64,000 nt of DNA from CADEDH01 sp047974625 (GCA_047974625.1 JBKECK010000115.1:1-64000), one strand, 5' to 3'. Counted from the stretch's first letter, positions 1 to 8,267 are shown. Program-made: numbers and translations. The notes: a model not told the origin generated them from the letters alone.

Positions 1-239
1 GCCCGGGCGAGTATCAGGGTGAGATGGCCGTCGTTGCCGATGTTGTAGCTCGACACCAGGTCCCATCCTTGGGCCGAAGCCTGGTCGAGGGCATCGAGCA
101 TCGACGTTCCCTCGTCCAGGTCAACCCCTGCTCCGGCTTCGACCACCTGGTTGTTCGCTGGGTTCCTTCCGAAACCCTTGCACCGGATGAGCACCGAAGT
201 GTGTTCTTTTCGCACATGATCAGTCACGAGAAGGTCCAT
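1..239 (-). CDS. Small DUF4177-like protein, truncated by window edge
   Basis: An ATG at 239 opens a frame that reads through to the window edge without a stop, about 79 residues. It begins MDLLVTDHVRKEH and contains ALDQASAQGWDLVSSYNIG, followed by a hydrophobic strand ending ILARA. This layout (helix, then GW-[ED]-L-V, then a final strand ending in Arg) resembles the small DUF4177 family, whose function is unknown. It starts 30 bases after the stop of the dehydrogenase gene on the same strand, so it is probably the last or next-to-last cistron of the daptide operon. I see no strong ribosome site upstream. The family match is by eye. That it is coding is likely from its amino-acid composition and position. 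A link to the peptide pathway is only inferred. Confidence 0.6.
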   Translation of the reverse strand, partial: MDLLVTDHVRKEHTSVLIRCKGFGRNPANNQVVEAGAGVDLDEGTSMLDALDQASAQGWDLVSSYNIGNDGHLTLILAR

Positions 240-269
240 TCTTTTGGGAAACGATGAGAGAGGATATGG

Positions 270-1460
270 CTACGATGGCGACGGCGAAGGGTCCGTCGCG
301 CCGGACAATGCGCCATACCGCACCGAATTGTAGATACCTGCCAGTTCGTCGAGGTCGAAATCGCCGAGCATGGGCTGCCCGGCGCCCCAGGTCCGCTGGG
401 CATGAGCGGCCACGTCGAACGGGTCGGGGCGAACCACATCAGGAGGTGGTCGTTCGCCACGGAGATGGCGGGCGATGGCGAGAGGGTCGCCGGGGAGCAA
501 GCCGAGCGATCGGTTGACCCGCTGGATGATGGAGCGTTGGCCGACCCGCTGGTCGCCGGCATCGATCGCCAAGAGTATCGCGGGAAGCAGCATCAGATTG
601 GCGTCGATCTTCGAGACCGGAACCCGGTCGGTCAAGGCAGTCGCCAGGTACCAGAGTCGGCTCGAATAGGGGTCGCGTCCGGCCAGACCGAACCCCAACC
701 GGGTGGATGCGCTCCGCAGCGATACCTCCAGCCGCTCCTCCCCGCGAAGCGGCCGTTCACGGCCAGTACGCAGCAACCGGTCGAGGTGGCGGAGTTCATC
801 CAGGATCACCTCGTCGGTCATGGCCACCCCAGGGTTCCCCCGCAGTAGCGGGCCGAGGTAGCGGAGCATGACCTCCACGATTCCGGCTTCGACCAGTCCG
901 GCCGGAAGCGATGCGGTGAGATCAGGGTCGAGGACGGCCACATCGGGAACGAGCCGTTCGCCGAGCACGATCCGCTTGGTCCCGTCGCGGACCATGCACG
1001 CCACCGGGCTGACCTCCACACCGGTGCCCAGCGTGGTGGACATCGCCACCACGCGAAGGCGGCGGAGATGTCGGTCGGGCAGGGGCCGGAACCCGGCCGC
1101 TGCCCGGCCCTCAAGGCACCGTAGCCGTCGACGTTCATTGGCCGCGATCAGCGACGCCAGACGGGCGATGTCGGTGGCGGTACCTCCGCCCACGACGACG
1201 ACCCGTTCGGTACCGGCGTGGCGGAGCCGGTCACCGAGCGCGAGGAGGCCGAACCAGTCGTCGTCGCCGGGCCCGACCGGAACGGTCAACCCGACCCCGG
1301 TCGCTGCGTCCAGGACCCGGGCCACGGGGTCGACCGAGGCGAGGGCCCGGTCGAACACCACCGCCAGGGTGGAACGGTCCCGGCGGGGCAGGTGGCGAAT
1401 CCACTCGAAGGCCTGGCCCCGCCCGGCGATCAGCTCGGCGTTGGTACGCCAGCGAAGCAC
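270..1460 (-). CDS. Daptide dehydrogenase, Fe-ADH/DHQ-synthase fold (MpaC-like)
   Basis: 396 residues. The GTG start at 1460 is preceded by a GAGGGGAG ribosome site 7 bases away and lies 31 bases inside the aminotransferase gene. GGGTATDIA (residues 91-99) matches the NAD-binding glycine motif of iron-containing alcohol dehydrogenases, and STTLGTGVE (141-149) matches their PTTAGTGSE motif. In daptide pathways a protein of this superfamily oxidises the C-terminal Thr side chain of the leader-bound precursor. The beta-keto acid then loses CO2, leaving an aminoacetone end. The usual metal ligands (GMDALTH and the later GHxxGxxxxxxHG) are not recognisable here: the first region reads AGIVEVMLRYLG (192-203), closer to dehydroquinate synthases. 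Family is sure; substrate is inferred from the cluster. Confidence 0.82.
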   Translation of the reverse strand: MLRWRTNAELIAGRGQAFEWIRHLPRRDRSTLAVVFDRALASVDPVARVLDAATGVGLTVPVGPGDDDWFGLLALGDRLRHAGTERVVVVGGGTATDIARLASLIAANERRRLRCLEGRAAAGFRPLPDRHLRRLRVVAMSTTLGTGVEVSPVACMVRDGTKRIVLGERLVPDVAVLDPDLTASLPAGLVEAGIVEVMLRYLGPLLRGNPGVAMTDEVILDELRHLDRLLRTGRERPLRGEERLEVSLRSASTRLGFGLAGRDPYSSRLWYLATALTDRVPVSKIDANLMLLPAILLAIDAGDQRVGQRSIIQRVNRSLGLLPGDPLAIARHLRGERPPPDVVRPDPFDVAAHAQRTWGAGQPMLGDFDLDELAGIYNSVRYGALSGATDPSPSPS

Positions 1461-2758
1461 GGCACCGCTCCCCTCGCGTCCTCGGCGCTGAACCGGTCGA
1501 GGCCGTCGACGACCGCAGTGACCAGTACGTCGATGTCCGAAAGGCTCGACACGACCGGGGGGATCAGCTGTACCCCACCGGGAGCCGGGTACACCCAGGC
1601 CCCGGCCTGCCGGATGTGTTCGACGACCCGAGCCCGGGCGTCCTGACCGATCGCCTCGCCGTCAGATCCGATGAGCCGCAGCGACCGGAAGCAGCCTCGG
1701 CCCTGCTGACCGGCGACGAGCGGATGGCCCTGCAATCCGTCGAGGGCACGGCCCAGGTGGTCACCGGCCCGGCGCGCTGCGGCCCCGACCACAGGGTCGC
1801 GGACCAGGTCGACGACGGCCATGATCGCCGCACAACTCGGGGGAGAGCCACCCTGGGTCTCCCCGTGCACGAACATCGAGTCCGCGGTTACGAACGGTTC
1901 GGTTAGCCGATGCCCGAGCACGATGGCCGCCGCGCCACACGCCCCGTTGGTCAACCCCTTGGACACGATGGTGGCGTCGGGCCGGTCCGGCCAGGTATCG
2001 GTGGCGAACCGGTCGCCGGTGCGGAGGAATCCGGTGGCGACCTCGTCGGCCACCACCAGATAGCCGCCGTCATCCCGTCCGGCCAGGATCGCGTCGATCA
2101 GGTCGGACGCCACCGGCACCGTCCCATTGCCGAGTACCGGCTCGATGACGAAGGCGGCGATCCGTGAGCCCTGACGGTCAAGCAGACGGTGCAGGGCAGT
2201 GACGTCGTCGGCGGGAATGTGACGGATCAGGCGCTGATCCACCTTGTACATCGGCTGCCCAAGATCATCGCCCGACACGGCGATGCTGCCGTAGGTCTGG
2301 CCGTGGTAGCTGTTCCGCAGGCCCACGATGAGGTCACGACTCGGCTCACCCCGAAGGGCCGCCCACTGGCGGGCCAGTTTCATCACCGCGTCGTTAGCGG
2401 CGCTACCCGAGGTCGAGAACAGTACGTGACCGTAGTGGATCGGGTCCATCAGCCCGGTTAGGGCCTCGGCCGCCTGTTCCGCCCAGGGGTGAGCGGTCCT
2501 GAACAGGGGCAGGTAGGTGACGCTCCGGGTCGCTTCGGCCACGGCGTCGGCCACAGCCCGGTTCCCGTAACCAAAGTTCACGTTCCACAGCCCGCTCCGG
2601 CCGCACTGGGCTTCGACCCCGTCGGCGAACCGGACTCGAGTGCCCTCGGCGTCGACTACGGTCTCGCCCGGCCGCCCAAACTGGGAGGGGGGCACCAGGT
2701 AGGTCCACAGCCGGCCCCGGGAGGTCGCCGCGATCGGTGCGTTCATCACCGTGGTCAT
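1430..2758 (-). CDS. Daptide class III PLP aminotransferase (MpaD-like)
   Basis: 442 residues. Class III (fold type I) aminotransferase with a cofactor phosphate region STSGSAAND (about 115-123), an aspartate in VADEVATGF (236-244) that would contact the pyridine nitrogen, and the Schiff-base lysine in TIVSKGLTNG (K267). In daptide biosynthesis this enzyme aminates the ketone left after oxidative decarboxylation of the precursor's last Thr, giving a C-terminal primary amine. I chose the ATG at 2758 because it overlaps the methyltransferase stop as ATGA. A longer in-frame start at 2854 would add 32 non-conserved residues inside the previous gene. The end overlaps the dehydrogenase start by 31 bases. 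The family is certain; the peptide substrate is inferred from neighbours. Confidence 0.9.
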   Translation of the reverse strand: MTTVMNAPIAATSRGRLWTYLVPPSQFGRPGETVVDAEGTRVRFADGVEAQCGRSGLWNVNFGYGNRAVADAVAEATRSVTYLPLFRTAHPWAEQAAEALTGLMDPIHYGHVLFSTSGSAANDAVMKLARQWAALRGEPSRDLIVGLRNSYHGQTYGSIAVSGDDLGQPMYKVDQRLIRHIPADDVTALHRLLDRQGSRIAAFVIEPVLGNGTVPVASDLIDAILAGRDDGGYLVVADEVATGFLRTGDRFATDTWPDRPDATIVSKGLTNGACGAAAIVLGHRLTEPFVTADSMFVHGETQGGSPPSCAAIMAVVDLVRDPVVGAAARRAGDHLGRALDGLQGHPLVAGQQGRGCFRSLRLIGSDGEAIGQDARARVVEHIRQAGAWVYPAPGGVQLIPPVVSSLSDIDVLVTAVVDGLDRFSAEDARGAVPCFAGVPTPS

Positions 2759-3555
2759 GGTGTCGGCCTCGTCGTCTCCACGGCCCGGACCACACGGTCT
2801 GGCAGTTGCTGCACCGTCCGTACCGCGGTGACCTCCAGCCCGGCCTGTTCGCACTCGCCCACGAGCTGGTCGGGATCGAGCAGCTTCACCTCGGTGGTGT
2901 ACAGGGCCCGGCGGCCCCGGGGCCCGAGCGGCTGATGGAGAATCGACACGGTCCGGATCCCGGCACCATGGTCGACCCGTTCCAGAAAGACGAACAGGTC
3001 GGTCTGGCCGTGGTACGGGGCGGCGATCACGGTCTCGTGTTCGTCCACACCGTCGCCGTCGATCTCGAGCACGGAGAACACGAAGCGCCCGCGGTCGGTC
3101 AGGTGGGTGCGGGCGTTGGTGAACATCGCCTGTCGAGCGTCGTCGGGAAGTACCGTGATCGACGTGATCCCGCAGTAGACGAGATCGAACCGCTGCTCGC
3201 AGCGCAGCCCGGCCATATCCGCTTCGACGAGCTCGAGGCGGTCGACGAGCCGAGGCCGGCCCGCGACCCGTTCCGCGAGCAGCTCGATCATGCGGGGGGC
3301 GTTGTCAACCCCGACCACCCGGTGTCCGGCGGCCAGGAGTGGGAGTGTCAACCGGCCGGACCCGCAGGCGAGCTCCAGGATCGGGGTGGAAACCCCGCGG
3401 GCCATCCTGACGACCTCATTGATCTCACTCCGGTCGGTGGCGGAGACCGCGTCGTAGGTGTCTGCCCCGTCCCGGTAGAGGTCGCCGACCATCAGATCGT
3501 CGACATCGCGCACGAGCGAGGCGGCGGTGTGGTGGAGTTCAGCGGTGGCGAGCAT
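2755..3555 (-). CDS. Daptide SAM-dependent N-methyltransferase (MpaM-like)
   Basis: 266 residues from the ATG at 3555, which has GGGGAGGG five bases upstream. A longer in-frame start at 3597 lies well inside the preceding gene and is less likely. Class I Rossmann methyltransferase: SAM motif I is ELACGSGR (61-68), VVGVDNAP (80-87) follows as the ribose-binding acidic strand, and EADMAGL marks motif II. In the daptide pathway this enzyme puts two methyl groups on the new C-terminal amine, giving the dimethyl-diaminopropane end that names the class. It overlaps the recognition-protein gene upstream by 17 bases and the aminotransferase downstream by 4. Methyltransferase is sure; dimethylation of a peptide amine is inferred. 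Confidence 0.88.
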   Translation of the reverse strand: MLATAELHHTAASLVRDVDDLMVGDLYRDGADTYDAVSATDRSEINEVVRMARGVSTPILELACGSGRLTLPLLAAGHRVVGVDNAPRMIELLAERVAGRPRLVDRLELVEADMAGLRCEQRFDLVYCGITSITVLPDDARQAMFTNARTHLTDRGRFVFSVLEIDGDGVDEHETVIAAPYHGQTDLFVFLERVDHGAGIRTVSILHQPLGPRGRRALYTTEVKLLDPDQLVGECEQAGLEVTAVRTVQQLPDRVVRAVETTRPTP

Positions 3556-4651
3556 CGGAACCCTCCCCGCCCACGATGCCGCGACCGACCAGCTCAACCA
3601 TCGTGGCGTTCAACCGGGCCGACAGTTCGGGTTCGCCGCCGGGATTGAGCGCGGCGAGCACACGGTCGGGGTCACCGGTGGCCTGCAGCACGGTCAGGCA
3701 GTCGGCGGCCTGGTGGCCAATGGAGAACGACCGACCCGCCGGGGTGGTCACGTAGGCCCGTTCCCGCTCCCGTACCACCAGCGCCTCGCCCGACGCACCC
3801 GCTGAATCGGCGAGTTCGGGTCGGACGGGGGGCCCGAATCCGTCCACGCTGAGCTGGGTGCCGTCCCGCAACGTCAGGGTCCGCAGCACCCCGAGGGCTT
3901 GGAGGTAGCGGGACAACCACGGGCGGGCCCGGCAGCCCTCCCGAACCAGGTCGGCGTGGAGCACGTCCCCGAGGTGCAGCTCGGTGCAGCCGTCCGACGA
4001 TGAGGCCCGGAACCGTTCGGCGATGCTGGGGTAGCCATCGTCGACATGGCCGAGCGGCGTCCCACCCGGGGCGATACCGACCTGGCCGTCGGCGGCGATG
4101 TGGATGTTGCCGAGGCCGACGCAGGGTCGATGGCCGCCCAGGGCACAGTGATCCGCCAGTTCGACCAACGGGTGGATGAGCATGTCGGGGAACTCCCCGG
4201 TGGCCCGGGCCCGGTCCGCGTCTTCGAAGTAGAGTTCGGCGTCCTCGTCGGAGGTGAGCCGCAGCACGGTTGGGCCGAGCACGGGCACGAACGGGCCGAC
4301 CGCGTACTCGAGTGTCTGGATCCGGAACGATCCGACGAGGCCGAGTTCGTCGCCGCCCATGGCCAGGCTGCCCTCGTACTCGACGACCCGGTCGTCGGCT
4401 CGATGGTCCCCGCCGGGGACGAACACGACCGACGACGGTTCGAGCCAGCCCTTGGCGGGGTCGAGCACCGCGTCGAGGAAGGCGCCGGTCTCCAGGATGA
4501 CGTTCCGGGTCCGATGCGTCGTGTCCGTGTGGGGGGTGCGGCCCGTGAGCAGGGCCCCGATCCGGTCGGTCAGATCGATCGGGCGGAGCTGATCGGCGTC
4601 GGGTTCCGGCAGGGCACGGCCCTGGGCCTCAATGGTGGGATGGTTGGTCAT
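3539..4651 (-). CDS. Daptide RiPP-recognition protein (MpaB-like)
   Basis: 370 residues, ATG at 4651 with AAAGG seven bases upstream. It has no catalytic motif I recognise. Residues of roughly 285-360 (AYVTTPAGRSFSIG, then ADCLTVLQATGDPDRVLAAL, then a helix) look like a winged-helix PqqD-type RiPP recognition element, which binds leader peptides. Daptide clusters carry such a protein together with the dehydrogenase, and I assign it that role: holding the leader so that the C-terminal Thr can be modified. The N-terminal two-thirds is unassigned and contains Cys and His scattered in HCALGGHRPCVG. A 66-base gap separates it from the protease gene, the longest gap among the maturation genes. The assignment rests on position plus the C-terminal fold pattern. 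Confidence 0.78.
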   Translation of the reverse strand: MTNHPTIEAQGRALPEPDADQLRPIDLTDRIGALLTGRTPHTDTTHRTRNVILETGAFLDAVLDPAKGWLEPSSVVFVPGGDHRADDRVVEYEGSLAMGGDELGLVGSFRIQTLEYAVGPFVPVLGPTVLRLTSDEDAELYFEDADRARATGEFPDMLIHPLVELADHCALGGHRPCVGLGNIHIAADGQVGIAPGGTPLGHVDDGYPSIAERFRASSSDGCTELHLGDVLHADLVREGCRARPWLSRYLQALGVLRTLTLRDGTQLSVDGFGPPVRPELADSAGASGEALVVRERERAYVTTPAGRSFSIGHQAADCLTVLQATGDPDRVLAALNPGGEPELSARLNATMVELVGRGIVGGEGSDARHR

Positions 4652-4717
4652 GGATGCGCCTTTCGGGGGATTCGGCTGGTGGACATGGCGTTGACGTGGG
4701 GGCTCGGCGGTGACGGC

Positions 4718-6373
4718 TCAGCTGCCGGCGGGGACACAGTCGAACAGATCGCAGCGTTCGAGATTCCTGACCGCCGAGCCGACCAGGAGGTCGTAGATCG
4801 TCGCGACCACGGGTTCCTCGGCGAGACGGACGTCGACGTGGGACGCCGTCTCGGAGCTGGGGGAACGCTGGAGGACGTCGGCTTCGAAGGCGACCGCCGG
4901 CACCGCGGCGTCGAGCCCGCTGATGGGAAGAAACGCACCGGCCGACACCTCGGTGGTGACCGACGGGGAGGAGATGGTGAGTACACCGAGTTCGGGCCCT
5001 CGCCCGAGCGCCGCTCGGTACATCGTCCCCTGATCACCGGGCGCCGGCAGGCGGAGCCACGCCTGGTCCTGAAAGGCCACCTCGACGGTCCCGTCGGGTC
5101 GGGTGACGACAGCCCCGGTCACGGTGGGCCGATGGACCACGAGTGTCCCGATGGCCATCACGCCGACCAGGACGGCGACGATGAGGCCCGCAGCCCGGCC
5201 CGGTGACGGGCGGACCGCATGGCGGTGGAGCCGGATCAGGCCCCGCGCCATCAGGTAGCCCACCCCCGCCCAGACCATAAGCAAGACGACGGCACCGGTG
5301 ATTCCGAACGGGAGGAGAACCACCCGCAGGTAGCCGAGAGCCGTCACCACCAGGTACGCCGGGAACAGGAACGCGGCGACGGCGAACACCAGCCAGATCG
5401 GACGTAGCCGCAGGTGGGGCCGAACCCCGCCGAAGACCAGCCAGGCGGCGACGAGGCGGAGGTCGGCGAGCGACTTCTCGCGTTGTTTGGGCAGGTCGAA
5501 CCAGGAGATCACGGCCAGATAGCCGTCGAGCCGGATGAAGGGCAGGAGGTTGCCGACGGCGAAGCCGTAGCTGGCCACCGCGGTGAACGCCAGCATGCTC
5601 CCCGACGATCCGCGGGCGACGAGTGCCGCGATGGCCAGGACACCACCGGCGAAAGCGTGGAACAACGGCCCGGCCAGGAGGATCCCCGTCCGCTTCGCCC
5701 GGTCACGGACCCGCCAGGCGTCCGTGACGTCGCAGAACATCGCGGGCACGAAATAGAACAGCATCACGCCCAGCCGTCGAGGTGTCGCCCCCGCGGCGCC
5801 GAGGGTCGCCCCGTGAGCCAGTTCGTGACCCATGTTCAGCAGGACGAGCGCAACCGGGATGAACAGCAACCAGCCCGGTTGGACCGGATCGGTCAGTCCG
5901 GAGGCCAGATCGCCGGACTGAAGCGCCAGGGCGATCAGGCCGAGGACGGCCACGAGGACGGCCGACGCCGCCACCGCCGAGGCGCCGGCCACCCGAGCCG
6001 CCACCGAGCCGGGTCCCAGCCAACGAGGGTTCTCGGCCACGGTGACCTGGATGACGAACGGCGGCCGGAAGCGGAACCGACCGCTGTCGGCCCGGACCGG
6101 GCCGGCCTGATCGGTCGAGACCAGGAGATCCATGGCCTCGAAGCTCTCGAGCAGAGAGCCGATGGTGTCGCAAGTCGGTCGCCGGTCGCCGGTGACCTGC
6201 TCACGACTCCTGGTGCCGTCCAGCGAGCTCAGCAGCTCCGTCGCGCCGCTCCCGAGGCGGAAGTAGCGACCCGTGGCCGGGTTGTGGACCGTCCATCGGC
6301 CGCGGGGGCTCGACGGTTCCACGAACTCCAGGTCGGGCCGGCGTTGGGGGTGGTCGATCGTTGCCGCGGTCAT
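4718..6373 (-). CDS. Daptide M50-type membrane metalloprotease with PqqD-like N-domain (MpaP-like)
   Basis: 551 residues. The zinc site HELAH is at 183-187 in a membrane helix, and the second conserved M50 motif appears as PFIRLDGY (278-285) with the third ligand Asp in LDG. About eight or nine hydrophobic segments span 125-410. Residues 1-90 are soluble and resemble a PqqD-like winged helix (HNPATGRYFRLGSGATELL), so this protein may bind the leader itself. A soluble C-terminal part (about 410-551) probably lies outside. Role inferred: cutting the leader from the modified precursor at the membrane. It starts two bases after the permease stop. Membrane zinc protease is sure; the exact cleavage site cannot be read from sequence. 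Confidence 0.86.
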   Translation of the reverse strand: MTAATIDHPQRRPDLEFVEPSSPRGRWTVHNPATGRYFRLGSGATELLSSLDGTRSREQVTGDRRPTCDTIGSLLESFEAMDLLVSTDQAGPVRADSGRFRFRPPFVIQVTVAENPRWLGPGSVAARVAGASAVAASAVLVAVLGLIALALQSGDLASGLTDPVQPGWLLFIPVALVLLNMGHELAHGATLGAAGATPRRLGVMLFYFVPAMFCDVTDAWRVRDRAKRTGILLAGPLFHAFAGGVLAIAALVARGSSGSMLAFTAVASYGFAVGNLLPFIRLDGYLAVISWFDLPKQREKSLADLRLVAAWLVFGGVRPHLRLRPIWLVFAVAAFLFPAYLVVTALGYLRVVLLPFGITGAVVLLMVWAGVGYLMARGLIRLHRHAVRPSPGRAAGLIVAVLVGVMAIGTLVVHRPTVTGAVVTRPDGTVEVAFQDQAWLRLPAPGDQGTMYRAALGRGPELGVLTISSPSVTTEVSAGAFLPISGLDAAVPAVAFEADVLQRSPSSETASHVDVRLAEEPVVATIYDLLVGSAVRNLERCDLFDCVPAGS

Positions 6374-6375
6374 CG

Positions 6376-7122
6376 CTACGCCCGGATCTCACGGGCCCGG
6401 AGGTACTGCTGGGCCGCGATCAGGGCGACGACGGTGTAGCCGAGCAACACCAGGCCACCGGGCAACCGACCGAGCCGTTCGGGGATCAGCTGGTCGTCCA
6501 TGACGGCGGCCTGGGCCCCACCGGGCAGGTAGCGACCGACCCTGGGCAGGAACTCGATGATGACCGTCTCGAACATGGTCGTGTAGACCACAATCGCCAC
6601 GGTGGCGATGACGCTTTGGCGCAGGAACGTGCCCAGCGCGAGACCCCACGGCGCCGCAACGGCCATGACCGCGGTGGTGGCCAGGAGGGTGATCATCACG
6701 GACCGGTCAAAGGTCGGCGAGTAGCCGTGGATCCGCAGGGTGGCCCACATGGCCCCGATCGCCGAAGCATTGGCCGCGAGGCCGATGACCAGGCCGAGCA
6801 GGGCGGCCACGGCCGCCTTGGCCCGGAGCACCTCGCCCCGGCGGGGGTTCAGCAGGAAGGTGGAACCCATGGTTCTGGCCTTCTCCTCGCCGGTGATGAG
6901 GTAGGCCCCCATCAGGGTGGCGAACAACAGTCCGGCGAAGCCGTTGAGCACGATGTGCCGGGTAGCGTCCGGCAGGGTTACGACCCCGTTGTCGAGGTCG
7001 GTCGCCGACTGGGCGGCCACGCCGATCACGTTGATGGAGATCATGAACACCCCGACACCGACCACGATGGCGAGGGTGCGACGCTGCACTTTGGACAGTT
7101 CGAGCTGGAACGCGCGGATCAT
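6376..7122 (-). CDS. ABC-2 type transporter permease of the daptide cluster
   Basis: 248 residues, with about six hydrophobic segments. The first follows a basic, soluble N-terminus (MIRAFQLELSKVQRR), as is usual for ABC-2 permeases of the NatB/bacitracin-export type. EEKARTMGSTFLLNPRR lies in the cytoplasmic loop typical of the family. The ATG at 7122 overlaps the end of the ATPase gene (ATGA), and the stop is two bases before the protease start, so ATPase, permease and protease are made together. Role inferred: export of the mature peptide, self-protection, or both. Family sure, cargo inferred. Confidence 0.87.
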   Translation of the reverse strand: MIRAFQLELSKVQRRTLAIVVGVGVFMISINVIGVAAQSATDLDNGVVTLPDATRHIVLNGFAGLLFATLMGAYLITGEEKARTMGSTFLLNPRRGEVLRAKAAVAALLGLVIGLAANASAIGAMWATLRIHGYSPTFDRSVMITLLATTAVMAVAAPWGLALGTFLRQSVIATVAIVVYTTMFETVIIEFLPRVGRYLPGGAQAAVMDDQLIPERLGRLPGGLVLLGYTVVALIAAQQYLRAREIRA

Positions 7123-7910
7123 GAGCTGCTGCCTCCCGTGATGGTGAGGAACCGCGCTTCGAGCGCCCCCGCGTCGTTGCGATCGACCCCGAGCTCGTCA
7201 AGGGTCCCGGTGAAACGGACGTGCTGATTGAGGATCACTACGTCATCCACGACCTGCTGCAGGTCGAGAAGGTGATGGCTGGACACGAGAACGGTTCCCC
7301 CGTCGTTGGCGAAGCGCCGCAGCATCGACCGGAGCCAGTGCATCCCCTCAGGGTCGAGGCCGTTGCTCGGCTCGTCGAGGATCAGGATCCCCGGTCGGGG
7401 AAGCAGGGCGCTGGCCAACGCGAGCCGCTGGCCCATGCCGAGGGAGTACTTGCCCGAACGTCGGTCGGCGGCGTAGGCAAGACCGACCCCCTCGAGCACC
7501 TCGTCGACGCGTTCCTTGGGGAGGCCGAGGTAGCGGGCAACCCGTCGGAGATGGCTGCGAGCCGAGTCTCGGCCGTTCACGCCCGTACCGTCGATGACCA
7601 CCCCGATCCGTTCGGCTGGCCGGTCCAATTCACGGTAGGTCCGTCCGACGATCCGCGCCGAGCCTTCGTCGGCTTGGATCAGCCCGAGGAGGACCCGGAG
7701 CAGGGTGGATTTGCCGGCGCCATTCGGACCGATCAGCCCGCACACCGAACCGGTGGGGACCGAGAAGGAGACCTCGACCAGGGCAGCTTGGCCCTGGTAC
7801 GTTTTCGAGACACCCGCGATGTCGATGGCCGTATCCGGCCGGGGGTCCGAGTGGGCCAGGTTTGTGGACGGGTTCGGCGCCAAGGCCGGGGCATCGAGAA
7901 CAATCATCAT
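7119..7910 (-). CDS. ABC transporter ATP-binding protein of the daptide cluster
   Basis: 263 residues. Walker A GPNGAGKST (61-69), signature YSLGMGQR in place of LSGGQ, Walker B ILILDEPSNGLDPEG, and the switch His in LVSSHHLLD. The first 27 residues precede the conserved ABC fold and are Pro/Asp-rich. Together with the permease it forms a two-gene ABC-2 exporter, the arrangement found in daptide clusters for export or immunity. The start ATG at 7910 overlaps the TGA of the small membrane gene, so translation of the two should be coupled. ATPase identity is certain. Confidence 0.95.
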   Translation of the reverse strand: MMIVLDAPALAPNPSTNLAHSDPRPDTAIDIAGVSKTYQGQAALVEVSFSVPTGSVCGLIGPNGAGKSTLLRVLLGLIQADEGSARIVGRTYRELDRPAERIGVVIDGTGVNGRDSARSHLRRVARYLGLPKERVDEVLEGVGLAYAADRRSGKYSLGMGQRLALASALLPRPGILILDEPSNGLDPEGMHWLRSMLRRFANDGGTVLVSSHHLLDLQQVVDDVVILNQHVRFTGTLDELGVDRNDAGALEARFLTITGGSSS

Positions 7911-8077
7911 GCCTCCCCGATGTTCATGCCGAGACCAACCGAGCCGGCCACTGCGGCGAGCACAGCGACGGCGCCGAGGACCAGGCGAAGGGGGCTACCT
8001 CCCAGGACGTCGGTCGACGCCAGCAGGCCCAGACTGGTTCCGATCATGAGAAGTGCAATAGCGGCAGGAAGCTGCAC
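7907..8077 (-). CDS. Small two-helix membrane protein coupled to the ABC genes
   Basis: 56 residues from a GTG at 8077, with AGGAG five bases upstream, ending in a TGA that overlaps the ATPase start. Two hydrophobic stretches (about 3-20 and 31-52) are joined by a short polar loop STDVLGGSPLR. The C-terminus is MNIGEA, so it lacks the terminal Thr and the acidic leader of the precursor peptides and is not itself a precursor. I do not recognise the family. Its place as the first gene after the hairpin, coupled to the exporter, suggests a transporter accessory or an immunity protein against a membrane-active peptide. The clear ribosome site and tight coupling support it as a real gene. Confidence 0.66.
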   Translation of the reverse strand: MQLPAAIALLMIGTSLGLLASTDVLGGSPLRLVLGAVAVLAAVAGSVGLGMNIGEA

Positions 8078-8207
8078 GATGTCTCCTTTTCGTTCTGGCG
8101 CCGACTGTTGTTCGGACGCTCAAGAGAAGAGACCTGGTATCGGAGCGGCTTGATTCACAGTTCCGGCAGCTCACGAGCGGCCAGAAACCTCGCCGGTTCC
8201 CCGAAAA

Positions 8208-8247
8208 CGCCGTAGGCCCCCGACACAACGGTCGGGGGCCTACGGCG
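8208..8247 (-). terminator. Perfect 17-bp hairpin between precursors and maturation genes
   Basis: Bases 8208-8224 pair without mismatch with 8231-8247 around a six-base loop. In the direction of transcription (minus) the stem is followed by CGTTTTCGG, a short T run. It lies 20 bases past the stop of the last precursor gene and about 130 bases before the next gene. It should act as a Rho-independent terminator, probably a leaky one, keeping precursor mRNA more abundant than enzyme mRNA. The stem would also protect the 3' end of the precursor transcript. Confidence 0.8.
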
Positions 8248-8267
8248 CTCGGTGGTGAGAGCAAAGA

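Noticed and set aside
7907..8077. The two-helix protein as a fourth precursor
   Set aside because: It lacks the E-L-D leader block and ends in Ala, not Thr.
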